Assembly: GCA_949358305.1 (NCBI GenBank)
Contig: OX442315.1
Span: forward strand, 25,014,427 to 25,074,426
Reading direction: 5' to 3'
Origin: Strigamia acuminata
Taxonomy: Eukaryota; Arthropoda; Chilopoda; Geophilomorpha; Linotaeniidae
DNA length: 60,000 bases
Both the position numbers and the translations under genes were made by a program. Below the pieces are notes generated by a model. The model had not been told where the DNA came from. It saw nothing but the letters and a program-made list of their open reading frames with translations, and did no database searches. Positions within the stretch are counted from its first letter, which is position 1, and every line of letters starts with the position of its first letter. Below, piece after piece: positions 27,000 through 38,670 of this stretch.

Positions 27000-27554
27000 A
27001 GAGTAAACAACATATTTTAATTAACATACCTTATAGCCAAGGCATATCCATACCTTAGGCCTCACCCACCCGTCGCTGGGGGCTGCATCGAAACACCGAT
27101 CATAGTCACCTAGCAAAGGTCATCTGTCAGTCAACTCCCTAATGGGTTGGGTCTTCAACTTCGCGCATCCAACCCACGGTTCCAGCTCATTGCGCGTGCC
27201 GATCCGCCAACCAATCGCGCTTTTCCTAACATCGCGTTGCGAACCCCCCTTCTTGAGCTGTTATTGGTCCATGGAATTGCAGCTTGGAATGCTGGAAGGG
27301 AGAGTCTCGTCCGAGTGGCACTCAGCTGGACATTGAGACGAGGGTTACGCTACATTTGGTCACTGCTGACCATCGTACACGAGTCCACTGTGAACTAACT
27401 CGCGTCTGAAGAAAAGCACAAGGCGGACTCGAGGCCATCTCGTCACGAACAGCACGAGCAGGTGGAGCAAATTTGTGGACGATGCGTGGCTCCCTTCCCG
27501 CCGGCTCCAGCTGGAGTCAGTGACTTGGATTATCCCACTTCTGACCTTGCCAGT
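27000..27554 (+). promoter_or_regulatory. Iroquois 5' UTR / promoter region (GC-rich)
   Basis: Base composition rises sharply over about 27050-27550 compared with the AT-rich flanks, as expected for a promoter plus 5' UTR. An initiator-like TCAGTC lies at 27127-27132; no TATA box is obvious. Two ATGs at 27142 and 27147 open overlapping upstream reading frames of 64 and 83 codons. The frame of the main ATG is open back to a TAA at 27396-27398 but contains no earlier ATG, which fixes 27555 as the first in-frame methionine. The start site itself is inferred. Confidence 0.5.
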
Positions 27555-30500
27555 ATGTCTTACCCGCAATTTGGATACAGTTACAGTTCACCGTCGCAGG
27601 TAAATATTCTCTTTCACTATTACACTTGATTCGTATTGATTTCAAAACAATATGGCTTCTACACATGCGCATTAATTAATTAATATTGTCATTGTTTTTT
27701 TTACATAATTTTCGATTTTTTATTTTTATTTTTTATTTTTTACTCATCAAAAATTCGAGTGAATTATTTATTAACTTCATTTTTAATTCTGCGAAACACT
27801 TTTAAAATGATTATTATATTAAAACATTTATTTTTTTTAACAAAAAAGTTAAATAGTCAAAAGTGAAAATTACACTGGAGTTTGATTTTTTCCAATTAGG
27901 TTTATTTGTATAAACAATATAGAGTGGTAACCAAACACGGCCAAATCAGCTGTATAGAGTTTATAATCAAAATCATGCAGAGGGGAAGTTGTTGATCAAA
28001 ATTGTTAATTGCACTGTAGGAAACTGATGAGCGATACTATCAAGGAAAAGACAACATTTGAATTTGAAATGAATAGACACATACAACTCGTACACACTTT
28101 TAGTATTTAATCAACATAGAGTATAAAGGCATCGATGGAGTTACAAGTGGCGATAAAATCTACTTGGTTCGAACAAGAGTGAATTTATTAGCATTATTGA
28201 TCAAAATCTGAACGTACATTTTTTTTTCTCTTTCTATTTTTAATAAATCGGAAATCCAGGCCATTACAACATTGCAAAACCCTCAATTTAAACCGAATTA
28301 ATAAAAATTACAATTATCTTTTTGCGTATCACGGAAATACCCCTAAATTAATGTCAATTTATATTCACAAGACACTCAAATTGTAAAACACTATTTTTAT
28401 CCAATTTCCCTTTCCGTTTCCTACTGTTAGACAAACCCCTGAAATTTCAAACCGTAAGAAGCCATTTGCACGTGTTGTTTTGTTTTGCATTTATTTTTTT
28501 AAGCAAACAACAAAGATAATAATGTCTAATTTTGTATCTCGATGAAACTTCTCTCCGCCCCAAAGCATGAAAAAATTACAAATGTTTCCTCCCCTCTATT
28601 CCCTGTGTTGCAAGGCTTTTTCCCTGTTGCTTTTCATCTGGAATTAATTGTATTATTGTATGGGAGTGGACGTTTATTTTTTTTGTTCTATGTCCTTGTC
28701 AATGCAGGCATATTGAAAAAGTGACACGCACACAAATACATACACTTTTCCTGCGACGTTTGTCTTCATGTTGCTGCACTTATGCCGATAGTTGAATGTT
28801 TACGAAATAACATCCAAATTATTATTTTTTTAACTTATTGTTATTTACATAATTAAAGTGAAGTTTTTGATTTTATAAGTGTTTCCTCTTTTTTTTTAAA
28901 ATTCTTTTCTATTTTTCTTTTATTACAATTTTTAATAGTCATCTGTCACACATATGGTTAGGAGGAAATTTTTCCAACATAAAGATAATGCACAATGGGG
29001 GTTGACAACGTAATAACAAATAAATATGGGAACATTATTTAACGTAATTTAAAAAAATACTATTACTGAAAAAAAAAATTCCAAGAGCCAATAAAAATTA
29101 TCTTGTAAAAATTAAATGATAAAACGTCGCTAGATAAAAGCGACAAAATTTCATTTTAAATTAAACAAGATAAGAATTTAAAAAAAAAAAAAAATGAAAA
29201 TAAACAAAAAAAAAATATTTGTTCAAGAAACGAAATTGACGACATAGAAACTTTTTCCTTTCTATACATTATATATTTCGCGTTTTGGCGCGTGTTCCCC
29301 CTTCTCGTGGGCGGAGATGACCCCAGACCGCGAGCCCCGCGTGCGGTCCATTATTCGCGTGCAAGCGGCGCCCCATCGAGCAGGGGCTCGCCAAAGGAAT
29401 CACGGGAGATTTCTGTCTCGTGAGGGAATAAGGCAACGATCCAAAGGATTCGTGCATTTACAGCCCACTTTATCCCACGACACTTGCCGCAGTAATGGAT
29501 TGAAAATGGCAGCGAGGGGAATCAGCGGGGGACTGAACAGAATCCGTAAAGAAAATCCCACTTTAACACAAAACCCCACCCCTCGATTACAACCACACAC
29601 ACAAGAAAAAACCTCAGAAAATAAATAAAACCTAATTGCTAAAAATATTGAAATTTTTCCATTTTATTTTATTTTATTTTATTTTTATTATTACAAAAAA
29701 AAAATTTCTAAAACTATATTTATTTTTCATTTTCATTTTTCATTTTTAGCTTCTCATGGCTAATAACCACAACTGCCCTTGTTGCGATTCAAGTCGACCG
29801 ATGGTGACGGACCCCCTCACAGGCCAAACTGTGTGTTCCTGTCAATATGACTCATGGACCATCGGGTATTCACGACTGGGGACAACTGGGGCCATTTACA
29901 GTGCGTCGTACGCTGATCAGACCTACCCCAGCATCAGCATTGAACCCGCGCCACTCTATGGCTCTTTGGTACACATTTTATAACTTTATTTCGTTCAAAT
30001 TAATTATTCATTTCATCAATCGAGATAAGAGAATAAAACTGTATTCTTATACAAAGAAAGGGCGCATAATTAGTCAACATCTGCATGATTACACGTGTAT
30101 TCTATACGTGAGATCTTTATACGATCAAGTCACTGCAACGAGGTAATTGGCGTGAGAAGATAATTCGTTATAGCGAAACAGACAAGCCGTATGTGTTTGA
30201 AGCGTCTGTCTGAGTTGAACGGCTTCAAGACCATGTTGTTATTGTGGCCCTTCTGGGCCTCGTTATATATAATTTAAACTTGTAGTTACCGCCGACTTCA
30301 ACACAACAACATCTCGCGTTAATCATTAAATGTGAAAAATTGAAAGCAAATTGAAAATTAAGTGTAAAGTTGAGGGAGAAAAGCGATTGAAATCAAATGT
30401 GGTTATGTAAATGGCACAGCGGGGGAAAGAATTGAACTAAGAGCTAAAGAAAATGATTATTTGTTATACCGAGATCAAGGCGCGAAATGTGTGCACAAGG

Positions 30501-33500
30501 AATAGTGACGACAGCCTGGTTGACCGCAGCCAATCGCACAGAGGTCTCGGGAGACGCGTCTGGCCAAAATTACCGACCTCGCCCCGTTCGTCATGGCCAA
30601 GAGCAAGGTTTCGCACTTACCGCACTAACATTTGCTTTGCATAATGCAATCATTCATTTACACGACGAAAGGCAGTATGCAAAATTTAAATGAATTTCTA
30701 TTTGCCAGTTGCGCTTTATTTTTTCTATTTTCAAACAAGTACGAAATCTATGTACAAGTTATAGCATTTTTTGTAAGGTAAAAAAAACGAGTAACTGCGT
30801 ACAACTGAGCTAGTTAGTACATTTTTCTGACCATGTGGGTGGTGGTAATTTCTTTCTAGTACAAAGACAACAACACAAAGAAAGGAACACTCGTATACTC
30901 AATGTATTTTTAAAACTAAAAAAAAAATTCAACTTAATGGTACACGTTATCTAATATAGTTGCTGATATCTGTTGTAACAGCTGTATTCACATTAAATTT
31001 GGAAAAAAAACTCGATTTTCCTCAATTTTAAAATTTTAAAACTATAAAATTTAAAAAAACAGATATGGTATATTCGCTTTAGAAAAAATTGAATTTAGAT
31101 GAAATACTGTTAACGTTTGTTCCAAAAAAATGTGCAGTTTTAAATTATTGCAACCAAAAATACAAATTATTAAACAACAAGTGACACTGACTAAAATAAT
31201 TCTTTATACATTTTTTTCAGGCCAATTCTTACGGCTTAAAAGACTCTTCGTCCGAAATAAACGGATGGCCGCAATCCGCCACTCATTACTCTTACGATAT
31301 GTCTGCATACGGGTACGTATATTTTATAAAATATAAACAACTAATACTAAACCATCACTTCTAAGATACTAAAATGTGTGTACCTAGTTTAAAGTTATAT
31401 TTTTCTACGTGTACTTCCAAACAAAAGACTATACTCAAACAAAGCCCACGAAGGCGAAATGCGAGGCAAAATCTTAATCATAAATTGCAAATACATTGTA
31501 TTTTAATTAGTTTTCAAACATGGGATTCTAATTCGTATCAAAACGATACGATTTAGCATAAAATAAACACAAAATTTTACTTAACAAGGCAGGAAACGTC
31601 AATTTTAAAAAACTAACGATTTTAATATTTCCGTTTTCCTCTGAATTCACAGGATAAACGTGATATATCACCATTACTAAACAAAATAACTTCTCTAACG
31701 CATTTATTGTGTAAAAATATTTTGACGTATAATTAAAATATCTTTATTTTAGTTACGGCAATTACGATCTGAATGGATCTCGACGCAAAAATGCGACGAG
31801 AGAAACAACGAGCACGCTCAAAGCTTGGCTCAGTGAGCACAAAAAGAACCCGTACCCGACCAAAGGAGAAAAAATCATGTTGGCTATCATCACCAAAATG
31901 ACTCTGACACAAGTTTCCACATGGTTCGCGAATGCACGACGGAGGCTTAAAAAAGAGAACAAAATGACGTGGGAGCCGAAGAACAAAACCAGCGATGACG
32001 GGGACGAGAGCAGCGACTCCGACGACGAAACGATGTCGAAAAAGCAGGAAAGCGATTCGATAAGAATGGACAGGGATTCAACAAGAGAAGGTAGGAAATT
32101 TTAAACCATGTACAACATGTTACCGTGACGCATTGTGTATACACTTCCCTCACATTTGTTTTCCTGAACATGTCAGTCAGCAACTACTGATCGCTTTTAC
32201 ATCTTCTTCTTTAAATCGAAATATTTTTCAAAGAATGTGAAAAAAGAAAGAAAAAAAAACACTCGCGCCCACCTGTTGTCTATTTTAATCTTGTACCAGT
32301 TCCAACTTTGAATTCGTGTCGGAACGCAGCTCCTGAAACGCGATGAATACTTAATGCTCTTTTTTTTTTGTATATAAATTAAAATTTAAAAACTGATCTC
32401 CCACTTTTAAAATGTTAAATCTGAAATGCAGTTAACTTTTATTTGACACATTTCAAAACATACACAAAAAAAAATCACATTTTTATTTTTTAATTATCAT
32501 AATCTTTAAATTTGGAATAACTGACCCACCTTTTTCAATCATGCTACATTTTATAAAACATTACGGATCCAGATGATTATTTGATACAGAATAATTAAAT
32601 TTTAACATGTATTTTAATGCCAATCTAAATGCGCATATTTATATCGTTTGGAAAAATCATTTCCGTGAGTACATTACTATCACGTAACATTTCATGCCTG
32701 CAATTTTCTTGCAACGTATGAAACAATAAATAATTAAACATTTTCTCTTTTTGCCGAATAAATAACCACACCTCCGTAGAACACGTAAAAATAAAACTTC
32801 AACAAGCAAAATAAATAAACAGCACGCAGAAAAACATCAATCGGGAGGAGATTTAAAGCACGTTGCGTGAAACATCACGGAAAAAAAAGAGGGAAAACAT
32901 GTGTAATACGTGGCCTTTTCAAAACGGTTTATTGGAGTGCATTTTCACGGATGCACCATAAAATTTGAAGTAAACAAAGTGCAATTTTAAAAACAGAAGA
33001 AAAAAAATTTGAATGCGAAGCAATAAAAATATTATATCGTGTTGAAAACATTGTAAGGTACCAAGAGAAAAAAAAAACGTCCAAACCTACATAAATTTAT
33101 GACTCACGAAACCCAAACACCAACTTAACCCTTTTAAAAATTCTTCACGCAAAATATTTTCAGAATTGGACGACAAATCGTGCGATTCCCTGCCATCAGA
33201 CATCCATCACAAACCCCTGGACTCTTCGCCGCAGTCCTGCGCTCAAATTTCCGCCACCACTTTCTCGTCGTCTGCTTCGACACCGACAAAACCGAAAATC
33301 TGGTCATTGGCGGACACGGCAACATGCAAAACACCACCTCCGCCGCCAAATGCCGGACCATTTCAATCGAGTCCCGCGTGGGTGCCATCAGTGGGCGCAT
33401 TTCAAGTGCCCTCTCTTCAGGCAATAAGATCATTCGGCTCCAATTTGACACCCGACCTTCATGCTGATACGCCCCCGCAAACACCGCCTAATCTCAAAGT

Positions 33501-34853
33501 ACCAACTTGCCATCAAGAAAACACCATTCAACCCTCTTTGAACTACACTTCACATTTGAATGGAGTTACAACGTCGCGGTTTAGACCACCCTCAGGTAAA
33601 TAACGACATTTTTACTATAACTCTTTTGTTTTTTGAGCAAAGTTAAACCAAAATATACTTGAATTTGTGTATAGATTGTGTGACTAAAATTAGGTTAAAA
33701 TAATATTAATACCAAAGCCCAATTTTCTATAATTTGCATCCACACACTCGTATTCATAAAAATTTCTTTAATATTTTCTTCTTCCTGATTTATCAACAGG
33801 TGCATTCAATTTAAGTTTTTTGTGTTTCTATAAACAGCAAAAACATGTCTGAGTTATATGTGTGAGATTATTTCGTTTTTATTTGCTTGGCTTTTTTCCA
33901 AGTAAATGGCAATTAAAAATTAACAGTCCTTCATTTACTCACAGTTTTTGGTGGTGGATTATTCCTCCGAAAGCGTCTAAGAGTGGCAGCCATTTTGAAT
34001 TTAGTTGTAAAATCCGACTCTAGAGTGGGTTTCTGTTTTTACAGTTTTTTTTATGACGGTTTATGGCTTTTAGTGTTCAGTCTGGTTTAAAAAAAACTCT
34101 AAAAACAGAAAGTTTGAATGCACCTATAAAGAATTTTGTTGGTTTTGTAACCTGTGGAGTGTTCAAATCGTTGTACTACTTTTCGCTCACTCAATTCTGC
34201 ACATTTTTAACCCGCAGTTTGCGCATATGCTAACAGTTCTGTGTAATTATTCAATATTCAGTTGACTATTTCAGTATTTGATCAACTTCGAGTGCCCAAG
34301 TGGTATCTAAACTCCCTGGCACATAATTGAAAATTGCTATCACCCTATTTTTAAAAATATTTTTTGTAACTTGTATGGCATATACACATGGCACACACAT
34401 ATTATGCGTGGCTATACAGAGTACTTGCTAGTATTTGCAGCAGATGACTACTACTTATTGCTTATCATAGCTTCAATCAAATAGAAAAAATTAAATTAAT
34501 TCGCCACCAAAGCCAAACTATACTTTAGGTGATTGCTAACAACGTGATGAAATCTTGGTTTTTGCTTTGGAATTGTCTCAAAAAATTATAAATTGTAGTG
34601 TTCATTTATATTATTCACATTTATTTATTTATTTATTTATTTATTTTTTACTTTTATATCAAAGGAGAACTAAGCCATGGTTCGATGGCACCATCTCACT
34701 CCTCTAATTCTCTGTACAATTCAACAGATTTGACCAACACTGCCTTCAAACCAGTTGTTAAAAGGTTAGACAGATATTATATCATTAATCGTATTATAAC
34801 TTGCAATTACAATTATTGAATTATATAATTTCAGAGAGAACCCGTGGACATGA
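27555..34853 (+). CDS. Iro: Iroquois-class TALE homeodomain transcription factor (Irx; mirror / araucan / caupolican family), seven coding exons
   Basis: Coding exons are 27555-27599, 29750-29968, 31221-31312, 31753-32090, 33164-33595, 34665-34764 and 34835-34853. They sum to 1245 nt in one frame, a 414-residue protein. The N-terminus [15 protein letters not shown] and the following LLM are the Irx signature start. Exon 2 carries the conserved [15 protein letters not shown]. Residues 129-191 are the homeodomain, with the TALE three-residue loop (KNPYPTK) and recognition helix [13 protein letters not shown], including the Iroquois-specific alanine before the invariant Asn. An acidic stretch ([12 protein letters not shown]) follows. 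[11 protein letters not shown] at 274-284 matches the conserved post-homeodomain motif of the family, probably the IRO box. The rest is Ser/Pro-rich. It acts in the nucleus as a patterning transcription factor. It is shorter than the fly proteins and nearer vertebrate IRX size. Which arthropod paralog it is cannot be said. The last 19-nt coding exon is the least certain part. Confidence 0.93.
29265..29560 (+). promoter_or_regulatory. CpG-rich island in Iroquois intron 1, candidate alternative promoter or enhancer
   Basis: Within a very AT-rich intron this island is packed with CG dinucleotides (GGCGCG, CCGCGAGCCCCGCG, AAGCGGCGCC). A TATA-like ATATAT at about 29271-29276 lies just before it. 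Exon 2 starts about 190 bp after the island and has an ATG at 29757. A transcript starting here could run straight into exon 2 and make a protein without the MSYPQFGY start. There is also an open frame of 103 codons from 29317, unlike any protein I know. Function is inferred from composition and position. Confidence 0.4.
29661..29685. repeat. (ATTTT)n repeat in Iroquois intron 1
   Basis: Five perfect ATTTT units, between the CpG-rich island and the exon 2 acceptor. Confidence 0.85.
31753..32090 (+). other. Iroquois exon 4: TALE homeodomain and acidic region
   Basis: This 338-nt exon alone encodes the whole 63-residue homeodomain plus the following acidic segment ([19 protein letters not shown]). 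Its acceptor TTTTAG and donor GTAGGA are clear. It enters with two bases of a codon already supplied by exon 3 and leaves with one base for exon 5, so its borders are fixed by frame. The homeodomain differs from the fly and vertebrate consensus at only a few positions near its start, as expected for this nearly invariant domain. Confidence 0.95.
34620..34648. repeat. (TTTA)n repeat just upstream of Iroquois exon 6
   Basis: TTTA units end about 16 bases before the exon 6 acceptor at 34663-34664. The repeat makes up most of the pyrimidine/branch-point region, so length changes could affect splicing of this exon. Confidence 0.85.
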
Positions 34854-35658
34854 CATTGTGACATTATCTAAATTGTATTTTTTTCTTTCTTTTCTTTCTT
34901 TCTTTGTTTTTTTTTTTATATATTATTAATAGGCCTAATTTATTAGTGCAATGTGTAAAAGTGTCTTGTAATGTAATTTCCTTGTTTTTCAAAAAGTGCC
35001 TTAAAATTTGTTTTGTCTTTTCGCTCGATTTGAAACCCAAATTGTGTACCATATGCAGTTTGTACGTCATCAGAAAAATAATTATAAAAAAAAATAACAA
35101 TATGGTAAAAGGGTATAATCGAAATCGATGGGTGTTAAAACTAAAACAGTTACATAACAAATTTTATGTAAATTTCGTTTTAACAAAAAAAAAATATCTG
35201 TGATATTGACCGCGTATGTGTAAAGTTTTGTTCATTATTTATGATGATTGTATCCACTATTATCCAAAAACTAAAATAAAAAAATACTACTGAAAAGTAG
35301 TAATTTGCCATTTTAATTCTGTTTTCCTCATTTTAAATGTTTATATAATGCTGTGTTTCAAATAATTATCACGTTTGACGTCATTTCAATGACGTATCTT
35401 TAAACTAACTAACAAAATGAACGACGTACTCGGGTTAAAGGTAAACTGTATTATGACTGATTTATTTTTCAAAAAAAAACATGAAACTAAGGGATTAAAT
35501 ATCTGATAGGTCACAAATTAGGAACAAGAAACGTTTTTTTAAACTGCAAATTACATAATTATTATAAATGAAAACAACTGCCGGTAACAACCAAACATTA
35601 TTAAACCAATTAATATTGTAAATAATCTATTGTATTTAATTTATATGTATAAAATAAA
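34854..35658 (+). other. Iroquois 3' UTR with two candidate polyadenylation signals
   Basis: AT-rich sequence follows the TGA at 34851-34853. AATAAA hexamers occur at 35275-35280 and 35653-35658, and either or both could end the transcript. ORFs on both strands here (for example 34904-35203) are low-complexity and not credible genes. Confidence 0.45.
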
Positions 35659-38636
35659 AAGAAAAAAAAATTCATAATCAACAACTCGTCGTCTTTTTAT
35701 TTTTCATTTTTTAAATACCTTCCCTAAAAATTCAGTAGTCATTCTTTTATCCTTACAAGGCTTTATGGTTAAAATTGTCATTCACAACAAATGTAAGATT
35801 ACAAACTCGACCTTTTTTAAAAAAAAAGAAAGAAAAAAAGAAAATAAATTCAACGTTAGTTTCTTCCATCCCCAACACAGGTGTCGTGTCGCTTCCAAGA
35901 TGGACAACCTTGTTTGGTCAAGTGGTCCCCAAGCAGATGCCGTGTCCACTACGACGCCATTAGCAGAAAGCATTTGATACGTGACTGAGCAATCACATTA
36001 CCTTCTTGTCCACAGATAAAACAAGATGGGCTTCGCAGTTGCTATGGGAACCGAGGATTTTATCCGCACTATTTTCAATGGGCTTGAGAAATTTTATGAC
36101 ACTATAAAAAAGGTCTCCAGTTTTTTTTTTGTTGTATTTTTCCCTCCTATTCTTATTTATTTTCTTACTTTGAAAATCACAGATTCCAATAATGTTAAAA
36201 TCTCCACATTCGAAAAAGTCAAAACCTAACTTACGTAAAGTAAAGTGAAACCTTGAAAGAAAAAGAAAAAAAAAATTAATGTTAAAAAAATTCTTCTAAG
36301 TGTTATTTTTTTATGGTTAAAAAATGCCAATGTGGCAATGTCCGCTTTGTGGTTTTTTTTAATAATGCCTTCCCTGCTGAGTTGGATATTTATATAGCGC
36401 CAGTGTGTTTATATATTAGCTATCAAAAAACGCCCCTTCTCATGTAAGCGGGTGTGTGACAAGACGAGGAGACAGCTAACTATATAATTCTCAATGTAGA
36501 CACAAGTCTGCTCTCACCAGGGAGCGCCATAAGCGGCATTTGATGGAATGACAATAAATCAAAACAAGATTCATGGTTTACAACTCACTTCTTGTTTCAA
36601 CTATTCTAATGGCTCCCATATCAAATAAAAAAGAAGAAAACAAACTCGTTTCCAACCGTCTTTTTTTTTTATTTTTATTTTATTTTTTTAAATCTCTATC
36701 GTCCGAATTTATCGTCTCGAAATCAGCACCAATAAGCCACTGGCCAAGTCATTGACAATTTGAAAAGAGGGGATACAAATAAGCCTAAAAGAGGAGTTAA
36801 CGGAATGTATTATCCCTCCTCCACCATTTAGATAACCCCCTCACGCCCTTGGGTAGACATCCATCATTGGGTGATCCTATACTTGATAGTGTCAGTGAGT
36901 GTCTTTGTCCTTACTCTGTCCTTTGCAGTCACACGTGGGGAAAAAATATACGCAATTTGCATTATTTCTTCAAGTAATATATCACAATGAACTAGTATAA
37001 AATTTATATGAGCATTTTTCTTTTTCTTTTTATTTAAAACAAAATTCCAAAAAAAAATGCTTATTCACCTTCTTAATAAATTGTTCTCTGTACACTGTTA
37101 TGTCATAAGGTCAAGATTAACAAAATTAAACGGTTAATTAAATGCAAAACACCCGATTATAAAACAAATCACACGAAAATAAAAAAAAAATTATTTTATT
37201 TTTCAATTACTGTTTCTTGTAAACAAACAACTTTGTTACTTTGTAAATAATATTTACTTTAACTCATCCTCACGTAACGATTTTTTTCTGGTCATCGGTC
37301 GCCAGGTGTCGTTACTTTTAACTGGTCGTGAGCATGCCCAACCCAAACTTAATTAAAATTAATTAGCAAACCGTCATGGTCGCAGCATGTGGTCTTGTCA
37401 TGGAGTCACCACCAATCAAATGGAACCGATACTATTGTGACTAAAAGCCGATGGAAACAAAACAAATCCCTTTTTAATAAACCAATAAACTTCAACAAAA
37501 ACACCTGACCAAAGAAATATGACAAGTGTGACCCACTCACAAAGACAACTTGAGAAGCAAATTTGGGTGATACAATCGCACGTAACGTTCCATCGATAAG
37601 ACGAAATAACTGATCCATAAAGGCCAATACACTGATAAAATGCCATTGTTGTTGCTTCCAAATGACCTTAAGGTCAGATAAAAACGAGTAAAACTTCTCC
37701 TTTATCAATTTCTAAGTATCAACAAAATATTTTATCAGATTTCTATCATTAGTGGTAATTGGGCCACTTACGGAGGAGTTCCACTTAATGAAATTCGTTG
37801 AGCCTAACTGATGATAAATGGTCAGTGGACATCCATAAACTGCTCGTATGATAAGCGCGGAATAAAAGGCCCAACGTTGACAGTTCTTTGTCCGTCATTC
37901 CAAACGGTGTCACCTGCTTCCTGTGATGATGTCACATGTGCGCTGATAGACGCTTATTATACAGAAACAATAGGCGAAATATTAAAATTGACACGGGGTC
38001 TGGTTGCACTCATTGAAACGAGACCTTATACGACCCTTATCAACTATTGTCACACGAATTATCTTACTGTTTAACAACCTAGAATTAAATTTAAAAAATA
38101 ATAAAAACGTTTTAGTTGTCTGTGTTTGCATGGCCATTAATTTAAAGATGGTTGCGCTTGTTAACTGTTACCACACCAGACTTTGCTCAATGGGACGAGT
38201 TATCTTTGGTGGTCATCAGGGAGTGGATCCATTTGTCGTTGAGGCCTGCAGTCATGGCGCCCGATCTAGTGATAAGAGTAAGCATCTCGAGCCAGGCGCC
38301 GACAGGTTTAAGTTCAGTCGCTAGCCTTAAGGCTCGTCACCACTACACTTAGTTTCCTGCCACAAATCTATCCCATTTACACTCAGCTAAACCAATGACA
38401 AGTATTCCGCCACTACTTTTAAATTCTGCTCCAATTTCGAGACAAGTGAATGCACCTAAGTCGTCCTCGGTCTCGTCCTCGTCCTCGTCTTGGTAAGTCA
38501 ATAATTGAGAGCCCATTGCTGGCGTTATTAAAATTTCCTTTTTATCAAGCAATAAATAGTAATAACAGCAAATTCTTGTGATGCTAATATCCAATGATTT
38601 GGCAAGTTCCTATTATATTAAAAAATTCCCGTGTCA

Positions 38637-38638
<2 letters not shown>

Positions 38639-38668
<30 letters not shown>
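38639..38668. repeat. A30 run
   Basis: Thirty As preceded by GTGTCAAT. It could be the tail of an old retroposed copy, but no coding or SINE-like body was recognised upstream and no flanking duplication was seen. Confidence 0.8.

Positions 38669-38670
<2 letters not shown>

Larger units (their letters stand above)
27600..29749 (+). other. Iroquois intron 1 (2.15 kb)
   Basis: Donor CAG|GTAAAT and acceptor TTTTTAG|C. Apart from the CpG-rich island at 29265-29560 and an (ATTTT)n tract at 29661-29685 close to the acceptor, the intron is AT-rich and I see no gene in it. The other introns of the gene are 29969-31220, 31313-31752, 32091-33163, 33596-34664 and the very short 34765-34834 (70 bp). None holds an ORF that looks like a gene. 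Confidence 0.7.

Noticed and set aside
33134-33484. Minus-strand 116-codon ORF and plus-strand 33180-33467 ORF
   Set aside because: Both overlap Iroquois exon 5 in other frames; the frame that joins the homeodomain exon is the coding one.
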